From Pratylenchus scribneri (taxonomy: Eukaryota > Nematoda > Chromadorea > Rhabditida > Pratylenchidae), in NCBI GenBank assembly GCA_030063045.1, contig JAQSEB010000091.1, positions 1,426,001 to 1,490,000 of the forward strand: a stretch of 64,000 bases of DNA, read 5' to 3'. This document shows positions 1-11,207 of this stretch, piece after piece. The position numbers and the translations under genes were made by a program. Below the pieces are notes generated by a model. It saw only the letters and a program-made list of their open reading frames with translations. It was not told the DNA's origin and ran no database searches. The number at the start of each line of letters is the position of its first letter. Positions within the stretch are counted from its first letter, which is position 1.

Positions 1-2
1 AG

Positions 3-2069
3 GGAAATATTCATTTGATCATTGATGAATTGCCGGACCCAAAAAATATGAAGAACATTTTTGTAAGTGTTTAATTAATTTCGGAAATAGTCTTATTTAA
101 TTTTAGGCCAGTTCAACGAACATTTTTAAAACGGAAATAAATAGGTAATTTCAGGTTAGCTCAGCGCCCATTCTAAATGCTGAAATGATTAGGAATGTGA
201 AATTGGCCGACAAAGTGTTCGAAATTATCCCAGAAACGAGGAGGATGACTGTGAATGATTTGGTAATTATTTTGTAAATACGATTAAATATTTAATTAAT
301 TATCAATTATTAGATGGCAAAATTGATTAAAACGAATGAATATTTGGACTGTAAAAAAAGAGTTGTAGAAGAATCGCCTCATCTTGAGCCAATCAAATTC
401 ATCGGTTTTTTGGAACTTTATTGGAGCGATGTGTTTCAAATTACACCAGGTTTGCATATTTATTTTTTATTAATTATCATTCATTCTCATTCTGGATATT
501 AGCTAATGTCCATAGGTTTAGGATGGCTATGGTTTATAAGATTTTAACAAAAAATGAAAATTTTTAACCTATTAGGACTTAGGAGGACACATGAAAAATT
601 CTAGGTTACAGGTTCCGATTCAACTCACCCAAGAAAAATTTTTCCGGACTATTGTCACATGCAATACATCCTAACCTAACTAAAGTATATACATTTCTAA
701 CGAAATACTATAATTCGGACAAAAAGTATCATCTTCCAAAACCTTTCAAATTCAGATCATGAAAAGGGCGAAGTGTGGGTGAGACGCCAAATTTTGCACC
801 ATCAAAAGCCATCACAAGAGAAGAAACGCATGAAGGAAATTATGAAAACACTGCCCTCATTCCCGATTCTGTCCAATCTGCTGACCAAGGATCATTTTGT
901 GAAAGTCTATCCAACAATGTTGCCAACCGACGGAATTGGATTGCAATTGCTCAGTTTGGAAGACGAATTCGATTATATCAAAGCGGAGCTCAGGTTAAAC
1001 GAAATTGTTGGTCAAAAATGTCAATTTTTAGGAAATATTATGACGAAGTGATGTCATTGACGGACCGGGATGAGCGCAAAAGCAGGCGTTTACATGCAAA
1101 TGAGACATATGATGGGACTTGTTGCCTTCGAACATTTCAGGAAGGCGAAGGAATTCCGGAAGTGTTCAGGTTGAGATTAATTGAGTTATTTAAATACCGG
1201 ATAAAAAACTTAAAATACCCAATAACTTTATTAAAAAAATCGATATTTTTGAGCAAAAAAAATTAGTAAAACCTTTAGCATTTCTAATGGAAATTTGTCG
1301 GGTCTTAATATTCAGCATCTTTTAGTTTTTTTTTAATTATTGAATTATTGGGAAAATTTTAGAAAATTTAGATTAAAGCCGTTAATTTAAAGGAAATTGT
1401 TGGAGATGTCCAACAATACTAAACTATAGACCGAGGATAACTTAATTTACTCCAGTGAAAAACCGACAGAAATATTGAACAATAAAAATCATAATTTTCC
1501 GATCAATAAGCAAAACTCTTCATAAAGATTGAAATAAAATTCTAACCACGAATTGAAAATCCCCGGAATTTAATAAATTTTCTTTTAAGACGCTGCCGAA
1601 TTACGGGTCAAAGTTATGGGTTGGCAATGGTGCAGGACGCCGACTATCCTTGGCAAGGATTAGTGGAGGTGAAAACGTTGCACACAATTCCCCGCCATTT
1701 ACTCGGTGTCCGACAAACTTGCGTTTGGGGAGTGGTGCCGGATTTTGGAATTAACGAGGAAAATGCCAATGAGGTAGGATGGCTAATTAAAAAATTAAAT
1801 AAATGACAATATTTCAGCAAGTCCACTGGAAAGATGTTTGCAAATTAGTAAACAGGGAAGATGCGCGCTGTTATGCCAAATTTTTGGGTGAAGCCCAACG
1901 GCTTGATTACAGTGGGCGAAGGAAGCATACAATTTATAAAGTTAATATTCGAGTAAGTCAAATTGGGAAGGATTAATTGAACAATTTGAAACTTTTTTTA
2001 TAGATCCATCTACTGGGCGATCCCAATCAGCAGCCAAGAGTAAAACTTCCCTACGGCGGCGAGATATGA
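3..2069 (+). CDS. Possible Tudor-domain protein, 3' part (5' end outside window)
   Basis: Eight exons read in one frame: 3-62, 155-262, 314-449, 756-993, 1032-1169, 1590-1773, 1818-1952, 2004-2069. They give 354 residues ending at TGA 2067-2069, and the summed length is divisible by three. The N-terminal half (VKLADKVFEIIPETRR onward) looks like a small helical domain and I cannot name it. The C-terminal half has the layout of an extended Tudor domain: YGLAMVQDADYPWQGLVEV resembles the Tudor barrel, and LHTIPRHLLGVRQTCVWGVV resembles the conserved 'lP..l...p..c.l.gv.p' stretch before the SN-like part, followed by VHWKDVCKLV. If so it could act in germline RNA granules, as animal Tudor proteins do. 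That is inference from pattern, not from an alignment. An acidic run (GAT/GAA codons) lies just after the stop and is not translated in this model. Confidence 0.4.
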
Positions 2070-2486
2070 TAAAGAGGATGATGAAGAAGAAGAAGAGGAG
2101 GAGGAAGATGATGCTGATCTTTTCTTTAGTAATTTAATTTTTGATTTTTTCAATTATTTTTTTTTTTGCTTTTTTTAATCAAATTCTTAATCATTAATGG
2201 TTGTTTTAATTTATTTAGAATTGCAAGTTTTGATTTTTATGCCTTTTTAAAAATCAATTTTTAATCATTTTTTCGTATAAAATATTCACCTATTTACTAT
2301 AAAGTTATGCATATAATATCAATGTTATAATAACTTATAATAATTATTGTTGAATGAAGCATATGAATTATTATAATTTTGAACCAATTTGTTTTATAAT
2401 CCATCGAGATTAAGGCAAATTCCCACCGCAGAAAACCCTTAAAAAAAGCTAACAATATCCTTAGTATAATTATTAATTCCAGACGA
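2070..2486. other. AT-rich spacer with candidate trans-splice acceptor
   Basis: No gene is seen. The stretch holds T-rich runs and ends in TTAATTCCAG (2474-2482) just before the ferrochelatase-like ATG. That is a possible acceptor for a spliced leader or for an unseen 5' exon. Confidence 0.3.
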
Positions 2487-4006
2487 ATGAAATTATTCCA
2501 ATTGCTCAAACAACAACATAAATTTGCTCAAAAATATTTGGAGAATGTCGCCACAACCTCATCGAACTCGATTTTACCAAAACCATCAGTAACCACTAGT
2601 CAGCCAAAAACATCAAAATCAAAGGGAATTGTCATTCTTTTAATGCACCAATGTGAGCCGCGCAATAATTTCTATGCCAAAACCTATCTCAATCAATTGT
2701 TGCAAAGGCATCTTCACTTGCCAAAATTGTTAAGCAGGTTTTAAACCATTAAATTATTGAGCTAGAGATTTGTCAATTTCAGTCCTCTCACCGAATTCTA
2801 CTTCAAATTTGCAACTCTACCCAAACAATGTGTGAAAAATTCCGTCAATTATCCATTTTATCCGGAAGCAATCACCGAGTTCAGCTTTCGATTGGAATGT
2901 TCCGTCTCTCAATTATTACCCGAATTTGGACCAATTCGATGTTTGCCGGCATCTGACCATGGGGAACCGAATGTTGAGTGCCAATTGCAAAGGATTTTTA
3001 GGTTTTTAATTCATTCATAAATAAAATAATTTTATAAAATTTCCAGTCAAAACTTTGACCATCTCATCCTTTTGCCCATTTCCCCGCTGCTTCAACCCGG
3101 CCGAATTGCAACCGAAATATCTGGCATTCACAGGAGGATTAGGGCCCAAACAAATCCAGTCCAAATTGATGAGGATGAAGAATTGGAGCCAGAAGGCGAA
3201 CCCATCCCCGAATATGTGCCCCGAAATGCACCGCAGAATAAATTTACATTGCTTGTTGTTGACCAGCTGCACAGCTCGGAGTGCATTGTTCAGGTATTTT
3301 TTTTTTTTTGATAAAATTTTTAAAATATTAATATTGTAGTATTGGGCAAGCCGCCTCGTCCCATTGCTTGACAAATATGAAGTCATTGTATTCACAAGTT
3401 CATATCCGGTAATTTAAGTTAAAATTTTAATTCAAATTCAATAAATTTTCCACACAATTTCAGCTCTCCGCATTCAACCAATGTCGAATCGATTTGAAGG
3501 AAATTTCCCGACGAATAATGTATGCCGCCTATAGGGACAGTCCCAAAGCGACTCCTTGGCGCATTTGCTTCTATTCAGGCTGGGAATTGCCAATTGGAAT
3601 TGGAAATTTAATGAACAAAATGAGCATTCAAAGGAATTTGGGCAAATTGAAAAGTGAAGGGCGAAAAGAACCGGTGCTGGTTGTCCCATTGGACTCATTG
3701 TTCCGGAATTTCAATACGGAGACGGCACTACCAAGGGCGATTGGGAATTTGGTTCGTTTTCAAGGGAAAATAAAACCAATTTTCAATTAAATATTAAATT
3801 AATTTTTAAGTCAATAAAAATTTATTTAAACTTAATTTTAATTTAAATCTACAACCTTTTCTGAACATATTTTATTTTTTAAGGCCGATACTGATGGCTT
3901 TGTGGTGAACATTTTACAACCGGAACCGGATGACAATGCTTTGGTCTACTCTCTTGCAGAATTAATCAAAATAATGATGCTCAATAGAAGAAAGTTTGCC
4001 AGATAA
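2487..4006 (+). CDS. Ferrochelatase-like protein lacking the catalytic histidine
   Basis: Six exons (2487-2737, 2783-3001, 3047-3293, 3340-3408, 3464-3751, 3884-4006) give 398 aa, close to the length of animal ferrochelatase precursors (about 420). Ferrochelatase inserts iron into protoporphyrin IX at the mitochondrial inner membrane. Recognisable blocks are KGIVILLMHQCEP near the N terminus (family: TGILMLNMGGPE), YEVIVFTSSYPLS (family: EVVILFSAHSLPMS), the WRICFYSGWELPIGIGN block (family: LVWQSKVGPMPWLGP), GRKEPVLVVPLDSL and a final LAELI helix. In the FSAHSLP motif the catalytic His aligns with Ser, so metal insertion is unlikely. The Glu of the later HIETLYE motif is kept (NTETALP). The first 25 residues are basic and Ser/Thr-rich, which could be a mitochondrial presequence. 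There is no Cys-rich C-terminal 2Fe-2S tail. Inactive ferrochelatase-like proteins are known in nematodes, which are haem auxotrophs. Confidence 0.8.
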
Positions 4007-4223
4007 CACTGCTTTATTATATATATTACACATTTTAGGCATTTTTAAATTGCTTTAAATTTCTAATTCTGTATAAATATCGCATTTAATCCTTTTGATT
4101 ATTAATTTATCGATTTTTGTTTGAATCAAAATTTATTTTAATTATTTTCATTTACCATTTTAATTTTCTAAATTATTTATTTTTAGCACAGAAATTTGAA
4201 ATAATCAATCGATAAAAGCAATT

Positions 4224-5696
4224 ATGGCTGACGACCAAGATTTGGTATTATATCAAAAATTCCTAATATCAAATAGTTAAAATATTTTTCAGTCCTCGCT
4301 CAATTTAACAAAGAAGAAAAAGCCAAAAAAGGCGATTGTTTTGGACGATGATGAAGATGGTGGTGGCGCAGCGGCTGGCTCAACCCCGGCAAAAGTGGAT
4401 GAACCAACCGCGCCGGAAGTGGAAGAATTGGATTTGACGAATAAGAAGAAGAAAAAGACGAAAAAGGAGGACGTGAAATTGTCGGATGATGAGCGAGAAG
4501 ATAAACAGGTTTTGGCAAATTTATAATTCACCTTTTAATTAATCAAATTCATCAGGATCAAACTAATAAAAATCCCTTTAAAGGTGTCCACTGTTGCGGA
4601 AGGCGTTGGTCGAATAAATCTGCTTGATGCCGAACATCCCGAGAAATGGAATGATTACAGCTATGATGAATTGTTGGACTTGGTTTTTGACATAATGCGC
4701 GAAAAGAATCCGGAATTGGCATCAGGCAAGAAGAAGGTACGCAAATTATTTTATTTTAAATATTACGAAGAATAAATATCCAAAAATTCTTTCCAGACTT
4801 TTATGATGAAACCACCGCAAGTCCAGCGGGCAGGCAGCAAGAAAACCGCATTCACTAATTTTGCCGAGATTTGCCGCCTATTGAAACGTGAACCAAAACA
4901 TGTGCTCCAATATTTGATGGCCGAGTTGGGAACAACGTAAATTTTAAACGCGAGAAATTTAGAATTTTCCAAATTTTTAGTGGTTCAATTGATGGCAACC
5001 AATGTTTGATTGTGAAGGGACGTTTCCAGCAGAAACATTTTGAGAATGTGCTTCGAAAATATATCAGTAAGCATTATCATACATTTAATTAATTTTTTTT
5101 ATAATAAATCCAAATAACATGTTAATATTTGATCATAGACTCACAAACCTCATACCCATTTTATAGAGCTCATCGTGACATGCCGATTGATATATAGTTT
5201 GTCTGAGCTTGGCTGAAAACTAAAAGAGTTATAAACCAAATAGAGTTTAAACAGTTTAATACTTTGAATTTTGGCCAAACCCGACAAACTATACGTCAAT
5301 CGATGCATCTCGATGGGTAAAATGTGTATGAGGTTTGAGGGTCTAAGATCAATCACTAAAAAGTTATAATCGAAAAACGGTTACAAAAAAATTATTTGAT
5401 CTTGGGCGGATTCGAACCTTCGACCCCTATTCTTCTTTATAAATCTTCCCAGATAGGATAGAAAATCAATATTATTTTTAACTTAATTCCACATTTTTCC
5501 AGAGGAATACGTGACTTGTCATACATGCCGCTCTTCGGACACTGAATTGACCAAGGACATTTCTCGCCTCTTCTTCATCCAATGCAAAGCATGCGGAAGT
5601 CGTTGTTCCGTTTCCAGCATCAAATCCGGCTTCACAGCAATGATTGGGAAGAGAGCCGCAGTTCGGCGTGCCCAAGAGGCCACTGCTGGCAAATGA
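4224..5696 (+). CDS. Translation initiation factor eIF2 subunit beta
   Basis: Six exons (4224-4244, 4293-4508, 4584-4736, 4797-4936, 4981-5066, 5503-5696) give 269 aa. The protein is part of the eIF2 complex that brings Met-tRNAi to the 40S ribosome. Visible are N-terminal lysine blocks (TKKKKPKK and NKKKKKTKK, the K-boxes that bind eIF5/eIF2B), an acidic linker, the [20 protein letters not shown] segment that contacts eIF2-gamma, the central alpha-beta domain ([26 protein letters not shown]) and a C-terminal C4 zinc ribbon, CHTC at the start and CKAC near the end. It is shorter at the N terminus than human eIF2-beta (333 aa). The last intron (436 bp) holds a fold-back element and a tRNA-like insert. 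The start is the only ATG giving the MADDQDL opening before exon 2. Confidence 0.95.
5129..5352. mobile_element. Fold-back (MITE-like) element in eIF2-beta intron 5
   Basis: Imperfect inverted repeat with arms of about 70 bp. The left arm carries CACAAACCTCATACCCATTT followed by GCCGATTGATATATAGTTTG. The right arm carries the reverse complement in the form CAAACTATACGTCAATCGAT then AAAATGTGTATGAGGTTTG. Outer ends TTGATCATAGAC / GTCTAAGATCAA also pair. No open frame and no clear target duplication is seen. Confidence 0.7.
5385..5459 (-). repeat. tRNA-derived insert (B box plus T tail), copy in eIF2-beta intron
   Basis: On the minus strand a T-arm like sequence GGTCGAAGGTTCGAATCC is followed by CCGCCCAAGATCAAATAATTTTTTT. 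The B box is clear; an A box is not convincing. It is one of a family whose members mostly end in a CAAATRATTTTTTT tail. Confidence 0.55.
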
Positions 5697-5916
5697 AGAA
5701 TCACTGATATTGACTGGGAGATTATTCGCGGAATTTTTCCAAAAATTAATATGCAAAATGTTCTTCTTTTTGAATAAATATTATTATATCCAGCATTGAT
5801 TTTTCATTATTTATGGTGTTTTAAAACACTCAATATTTTTTAATCAATTTATTAATTTTTATTACGATAATACAGGAATATATCCATTGTGTTTTCTCGC
5901 ATCAAAAAGTTCAACA

Positions 5917-6567
5917 ATGATTACCGGTGAGTTAATTTTTCGACTACCATTTTCAACAAAATGTTTATTACTTCAGGAGGAGTGGTTATTGACAAAACTT
6001 ATAGCTACGACGATTTTGATATTTTTGTGGGCGACATTGATGAGAAACGACTTGTTTCGGTAAAATTTTTCATTCATATAATCTGATTGATTTTTTGAAA
6101 TTTTAGATTGGCAAAAGTTGTGGAATTAAAAATTTGAGCAAGGGCACCTTTTCTTCGCAACCTTTTCCAGTTGAGGGCGGCATATTCAATCCAAATCGCT
6201 TTATGGTTCCATTGGTTGTCGAATACAAAGGACTGTGTCGTTATAATGCCACCAACATTTGGTTTCTAATTGATACAAGCTCGCCCTATACATGTCTTAC
6301 TGAGAAGTCCTTGGAAACTATTTTTGGCAAGAAAACCGACAAAAGTGGATATTGTGGGCAGTTTGCGATTCAGGTTAGCTCTTTGCTTTGTTAGTTTTGT
6401 CATTGAATCATTCAAATATTTAGGACCAAAAAAGCCACGTTGAGTGCTGGGTTTCCAAGGCTCATTTCAAAGAGGTCAACATTCTTGGGGCAAATGCGTT
6501 GCACCAATTGGGACTGTCTATCGATGTGAACTGGAAACAATTGGAAGTCAAATTGATCAAAAAGTGA
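5917..6567 (+). CDS. Retropepsin-like protein with altered active site (DTSS), copy 1
   Basis: Exons 5917-5926, 5977-6059, 6107-6373, 6424-6567; 167 aa. The fold signature of single-domain aspartic proteases is visible: a hydrophobic strand leading to the catalytic loop (WFLIDTSSPYTCLT, about residue 85) and the C-terminal psi-loop motif VNILGANALHQLGLSID, as in retroviral-type and Ddi1-type proteases (ILG..AL..LG). The usual D-T/S-G triplet reads D-T-S here, so activity is doubtful. It is a paralogue of the next gene (shared FP..GG.IF, VPLVV, FAIQD). It starts 221 bp after eIF2-beta and ends 105 bp before the next start, as in a nematode operon. No RT, integrase or gag is seen, so it is a host-style gene with introns, not an LTR element. 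Confidence 0.7.
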
Positions 6568-6672
6568 TTTTCTTTTGCTTTTTAGCATGGATTATTTGAA
6601 TTTTGCGTTGAATAAAATTCAATGTTATTTTAAATTTATTTGTTTTGGTTCCATAGAACCTTAAAAAATTTG

Positions 6673-7303
6673 ATGATTGAAAATATTCACAATGACCTTA
6701 AAAATACATATTTTAGGCAATCGTCTGTAGTACTTCAGGACATTTTGCTGAGTGATGTTCATGAAATTGAACTTTATCAGGTTAAATTACACAATTCTAA
6801 ATAAATAAATGCATTTTTTTTATAGTTGGGGGAGGAATATGGACCTTTACATTTGAGCAGTGCCACATTTCCCGAGACACCTTTTCCAGCCAGAGGTGGC
6901 CGCATTTTCGGTGAAAATAAGCGTCTATTAATTCCTTTGGTCGTGGGAAAACCGAATCACGCATTCAATGTGTGGTTTTTTGTCGACACCGGCGCACCGG
7001 GGACTTTTTTCTCAGAGAAAACATTGAAAACAATCCTTGGCCCAAATACTGAAGTTTCTGAGGATTTTTCCATTGCCATCCAAGTTTGCATTTTAGTCTC
7101 ATGAATTATTAATTTTAAATATTTAGGACAAAAATATCAAAATTAAGTTCGGCATTTTCTCAGCTCATTTCATAGACATTAACCTCCTCGGGTCGAAAGC
7201 AATGGACCAATTGGGAGGACTGTCTTTCATTGTTGACAAGGAGGCAGGAACTTTCGAGTTAACAACAAAAGGTTTGTCAAAAGAATTTTGCACATTTAAA
7301 TAA
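6673..7303 (+). CDS. Retropepsin-like aspartic protease with intact DTGA, copy 1
   Basis: Exons 6673-6780, 6826-7083, 7127-7303; 180 aa. It is a single aspartic protease domain with the catalytic loop NVWFFVDTGAPGTFFSEK (residue about 87) and the psi-loop INLLGSKAMDQLGGLSFIVD. Such domains work as homodimers, one Asp per subunit. The start chosen is the ATG that runs open without an intron into the first splice donor (MIENIHNDLKNTYFRQ). It lies directly downstream of its altered paralogue, so the two could be co-transcribed. Substrate unknown. Confidence 0.7.
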
Positions 7304-7597
7304 AATGTACCCACAAAATTATTCAATTTAACCAAAACTCCATTCTGAATAATTAATATCATGATGAGGACATAAAACGACCAAACCAAATGTTTTAGTG
7401 TTGTAGGATTAGACAAAGGCTGGAACCAATAGAGCATAATTTAAAGGCTAATAAAAGTGCTGATTTTCCAATTTTATTCTTTCCATTTAGTGCCCAAATA
7501 ATTTTATTCCATTATTCATTTACTTGATTCATTGTTTTAAAACACAAAATTTAATTATCCAATCAATTAAGTTCAATCATTCATTTTCCTTCAAGGA

Positions 7598-9347
7598 ATG
7601 AACCCGTTAGCAGCAAAACCCAACAACAATATTGAGCATTTATCAAATTCGCAAAAAATTTTGGCAGTTTCCAACTGGCTTCAATGGCTTCAAAAAACTT
7701 TGAATGTCCCGGCGGTCTATTCCCATGAATATTGGTTTGATTTGGCCATTTCACCAATTTGCGAGGAGATTGGCGACCAGCTGGATTCCGGCCTTCAAGA
7801 AGAACCGCGAATTTGCCATCTACTCAATTTTATCATTGAATTGTGCGGAAGAATCGACAATGAGCATTGCGGAAGAGAACGAATGGTTGAAATGCTGGTT
7901 TGTATTTTAGTACTAATTTATTAAAAAATTTATTTGATTTACGAAATCCAACGAAACTTTTAATTTAGTATATTTAACGTTGTTTAAATATAATCCAAAA
8001 CATAAAATAGTTCAGTATATCCTTCATTTCCAATTAGTTAGGAATTTCGACCGTGAGTTTTTCTATAATCATGAAAAAATAAAATTAATGAAATAAATAA
8101 ATTAAATTAAAACATTTGAAGCAATAAATTTCATTTCAACACACTCTTCAGAATCCACTCAAACAATTGCTTCGCTGTTCGGAGAAACCAGTGAATCAGC
8201 AGACTCGAAGAATGGCACAAAAGGCATTCACCACACTGTTGGGCAAATTTGAACCGACTTCACAATTTTTGTTGATTTCTCGACTTTTTCAGGTTATTTT
8301 AATATTTTAGAGTCAAAATTTAATTTTTAATATTTTCCAATAGTTGGTTTATGCACGTGAAATCCAACTCTCCGAGGAGATTTTTGAGCCCCAAGTGCTG
8401 GCATTTCTCATTGACATTTACCGGCAAAAATGTTTTGGAAATAGCAGCGCTGAATGCAAACAACTTTTTCGATCTCAATTGGCCAAATTCTATGCACAAT
8501 TGTCCGAAATTGTTTACGAAGGTTTTATTTTTTAATTTATGGAATTAAATAGCACTAATAAAATGGAAAATTCCAACCAAATTTAAAGTCCATTTATAGA
8601 AATTTAGAAGAATTCCGCTGTTTTCATTGTACTTAAATCATTTTAGAAAGTAAATTTTTCGAGGTCACAAAAATCATAAAAACAAAATAAGTTGATTTTT
8701 GATTCTTTTTTTTGTAAAATTTTACTCAAAAAGTGCCAAAATAGATTTTAAATACAACAAAAAATTACATTAAAAATACGTATAAATGTCCAAAAATATT
8801 TTTAAGTCTAATACCTACAAAAAATAGGTCGTCAAAATCAAAACATAAAAATCCGCTCTCTATTTATCACCAAAGATCACAATTAAAGAAACTGTTTAAA
8901 ATTTTGATCTAAATTTTCGAAAACTTATTCAAATTGGGTCATTCAACTGAAAATTCAAACCAATAAAATATAAAGTAATCTCAAAAAAATAAATTTCTCT
9001 CAAATTTCACAGATCCACTGATTGCTGTGAACTTCTATTCCGCTGTTTTGTTGCTGATCAGTGCCCAAGCACTCAACCGCACCCGCATTTCCCTCCTCAA
9101 GGACATTGGCCAATCGATTGTTGACAAATTTCGTGTCCAACTCCGGGATTGGATGGAATTGCTGCGAATTCGGCGAGCAGATGGCAAAAATGAGTGCACA
9201 CATCAAAGTGGAAGTGAACAATCGACGATGTTCGACGAATTGATGGACCGGCGGAGGCAACAAACCGAGGATGAGGCCTTGCGTCTTTCAATGTTCTCAC
9301 TTCAATTGGATGAAGCCCAACGACGAATGGACATTGCGTTTGAATGA
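7598..9347 (+). CDS. Unrecognised helical protein, copy 1 (intact)
   Basis: Exons 7598-7897, 8152-8292, 8344-8521, 9013-9347 give 317 aa in frame. Almost all of it looks alpha-helical, with amphipathic segments (KILAVSNWLQWLQKTL, RICHLLNFIIELCGRI, VLAFLIDIYRQKCF, AVNFYSAVLLLISAQAL), suggesting a HEAT/ARM-like helical repeat fold, and a Gln/Arg-rich C-terminal helix that could coil. No catalytic motif, signal peptide or membrane segment is evident. I cannot assign a family. It lies 294 bp after the protease gene on the same strand, and its 491-bp last intron is almost identical in the second copy. Confidence 0.6.
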
Positions 9348-9531
9348 AGAACGAGGGGAATGAATAAATTATTACGTCAAATAATTTTAATTTTTTCACA
9401 AAATTGAATAAATATTTAATTCCAAATAATTACCTTTTTTTTAATATTTTTATTGTTATTTTACTTTCAATATTTATCAATTAAATTGCACATTACATTT
9501 TTAAATTAATTTAATTTATTTAGAAATAGGA

Positions 9532-9690
9532 ATGTTGCTCAATTCGGCATTGAAAAGATGCGTCGCCTCCTCAAAACATTTGCCAATGGCCAGAGCAATT
9601 TTGCAGCAACGTTTCCAGACGGGCGGATTTCAAGCCCCGGGCACAGAAAAAGAGGCCCAATTGACTAAAGAGAAAACATGTATTTCATAA
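9532..9690 (+). pseudogene. Orphan duplicated first exon of NDUFS3
   Basis: Positions 9532-9680 repeat exon 1 of the NDUFS3 gene found at 14109 with few changes (mitochondrial presequence [20 protein letters not shown]). The GTAAGT donor is replaced by GTATTT, so translation would run into a stop at 9688 after 52 codons. No other NDUFS3 exon follows. It is the by-product of the tandem duplication. Confidence 0.9.
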
Positions 9691-9712
9691 ATTTTATTAA
9701 TTTTATTTCTGT

Positions 9713-9742
9713 AAGAACCAGCGGGCAAGCCCGCTGGTTCTT
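9713..9742. repeat. Perfect 13-bp hairpin
   Basis: AAGAACCAGCGGG (9713-9725), loop CAAG, then the exact reverse complement CCCGCTGGTTCTT (9730-9742). It sits at the left edge of sequence inserted into the duplicated NDUFS3 intron 1. A second small hairpin, AAAGCGC-TATC-GCGCTTT, lies near 9780. Confidence 0.8.
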
Positions 9743-10391
9743 AAGGGGTGACGGAAGGAATACGTGGGATGGTAGAAAGAAAGCGCTATCGCGCTTTAAA
9801 AGATTCCTAGGAGGGTTATATTTAATATTAGAATCCATTCCCCACATTTCTGATAAAAATTCAACTCGCGCAGAACCGGTTTAAAAATTTGAACCGGTTT
9901 AATTTTCAAATTAAACCTCAAATTCGTGATCCCCATCATCTAAAATCCCTAAAAAAATTATTAGCCTTTGGTGGGATTCGAACCCGCGACCTCCGTCCCC
10001 ATCCCCCCATCTTCGCCAATCGGCCATGAAGGGAAAAATGCCGAGGTACCAATTTTTGCCGGACTCCACAGCCATGGGTTCTGAAGATAGACCCCATAAA
10101 CCATATATCATTTTGTAGCTAAGACTCCAACTTAAAATCCTAGGATAACAATGGGTATCGAAAAATCAAAAGGAAAAAAGTTTTACCTGAACAAACCGAA
10201 AAAGTTCAATTTTTTAAACCGGTTTTTGGCTAATATCTCGAAGCCACTTTAAGTTTTTGAAAAAGTTGGAATTTTCTGGTATATGCCATCGATATAGGTA
10301 ACTTTTCAGAAAAGATGGCTAAAAGTGGCTGGCTAGATTTTCGCCAACTTGAAATAATTAACGAATTTCAAATTTTTTATATATATATATA
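9714..10391. mobile_element. Insertion in the duplicated NDUFS3 intron remnant
   Basis: The remnant intron reads up to TTTCTGTA (about 9713) and resumes at AAATAATTTGTCATTTTTAG (10392-10411), which is identical to the end of the real intron 1 at 14311-14330. The roughly 680 bp between are absent from the intact copy. They hold two hairpins, a tRNA-like piece and an AACCGGTTT inverted motif (near 9873 and 9892). No reading frame of note. Confidence 0.65.
9952..10035 (-). repeat. tRNA-derived insert with A and B boxes
   Basis: Minus strand: TGGCCGATTGGCG (A-box like), then GGTCGCGGGTTCGAATCCC (B box in a good T stem), then CTAATAATTTTTTT. A G-rich stretch separates the boxes, so it is not a normal tRNA. 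Confidence 0.6.
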
Positions 10392-10451
10392 AATAATTTG
10401 TCATTTTTAGCAATAAATCCATTGGGTTTTCTCGCATCAAAAAGTTCAACA

Positions 10452-11102
10452 ATGATTACCGGTGAGTTAATTTTTCGACTACCATTTTCAACAAAATGTT
10501 TATTACTTCAGGAGGAGTGGTTATTGACAAAACTTATAGCTACGACGATTTTGATATTTTTGTGGGCGACATTGATGAGAAACGACTTGTTTCGGTAAAA
10601 TTTTTCATTCATATAATCTGATTGATTTTTTGAAATTTTAGATTGGCAAAAGTTGTGGAATTAAAAATTTGAGCAAGGGCACCTTTTCTTCGCAACCTTT
10701 TCCAGTTGAGGGCGGCATATTCAATCCAAATCGCTTTATGGTTCCATTGGTTGTCGAATACAAAGGACTGTGTCGTTATAATGCCACCAACATTTGGTTT
10801 CTAATTGATACAAGCTCGCCCTATACATGTCTTACTGAGAAGTCCTTGGAAACTATTTTTGGCAAGAAAACCGACAAAAGTGGATATTGTGGGCAGTTTG
10901 CGATTCAGGTTAGCTCTTTGCTTTGTTAGTTTTGTCATTGAATCATTCAAATATTTAGGACCAAAAAAGCCACGTTGAGTGCTGGGTTTCCAAGGCTCAT
11001 TTCAAAGAGGTCAACATTCTTGGGGCAAATGCGTTGCACCAATTGGGACTGTCTATCGATGTGAACTGGAAACAATTGGAAGTCAAATTGATCAAAAAGT
11101 GA
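10452..11102 (+). CDS. Retropepsin-like protein with altered active site (DTSS), copy 2
   Basis: Exons 10452-10461, 10512-10594, 10642-10908, 10959-11102. The product appears identical to copy 1, including DTSS and the ILGANALHQLG psi-loop; introns are also the same. The upstream sequence differs, so its promoter or trans-splice context is not that of copy 1. Confidence 0.7.
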
Positions 11103-11207
11103 TTTTCTTTTGCTTTTTAGCATGGATTATTTGAATTTTGCGTTGAATAAAATTCAATGTTATTTTAAATTTATTTGTTTTGGTTCCATAGAACCTTAAA
11201 AAATTTG

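Larger units (their letters stand above)
5882..9713. repeat. Tandem segmental duplication, copy 1
   Basis: Sequence from 5882 to about 9713 matches 10417 to about 14310 at a 4535-bp offset that drifts by small indels. The unit contains two retropepsin-like genes, one helical gene and NDUFS3 exon 1 with the start of its intron 1. Copy 1 keeps the junction with eIF2-beta; copy 2 keeps the junction with the intact NDUFS3. Identity is uneven along the unit (see findings). Confidence 0.95.

Noticed and set aside
5917..7303. Remnant of an LTR retrotransposon or retrovirus
   Set aside because: Only protease domains are present, with introns and no LTR, gag, RT or integrase. The pair behaves like host genes.
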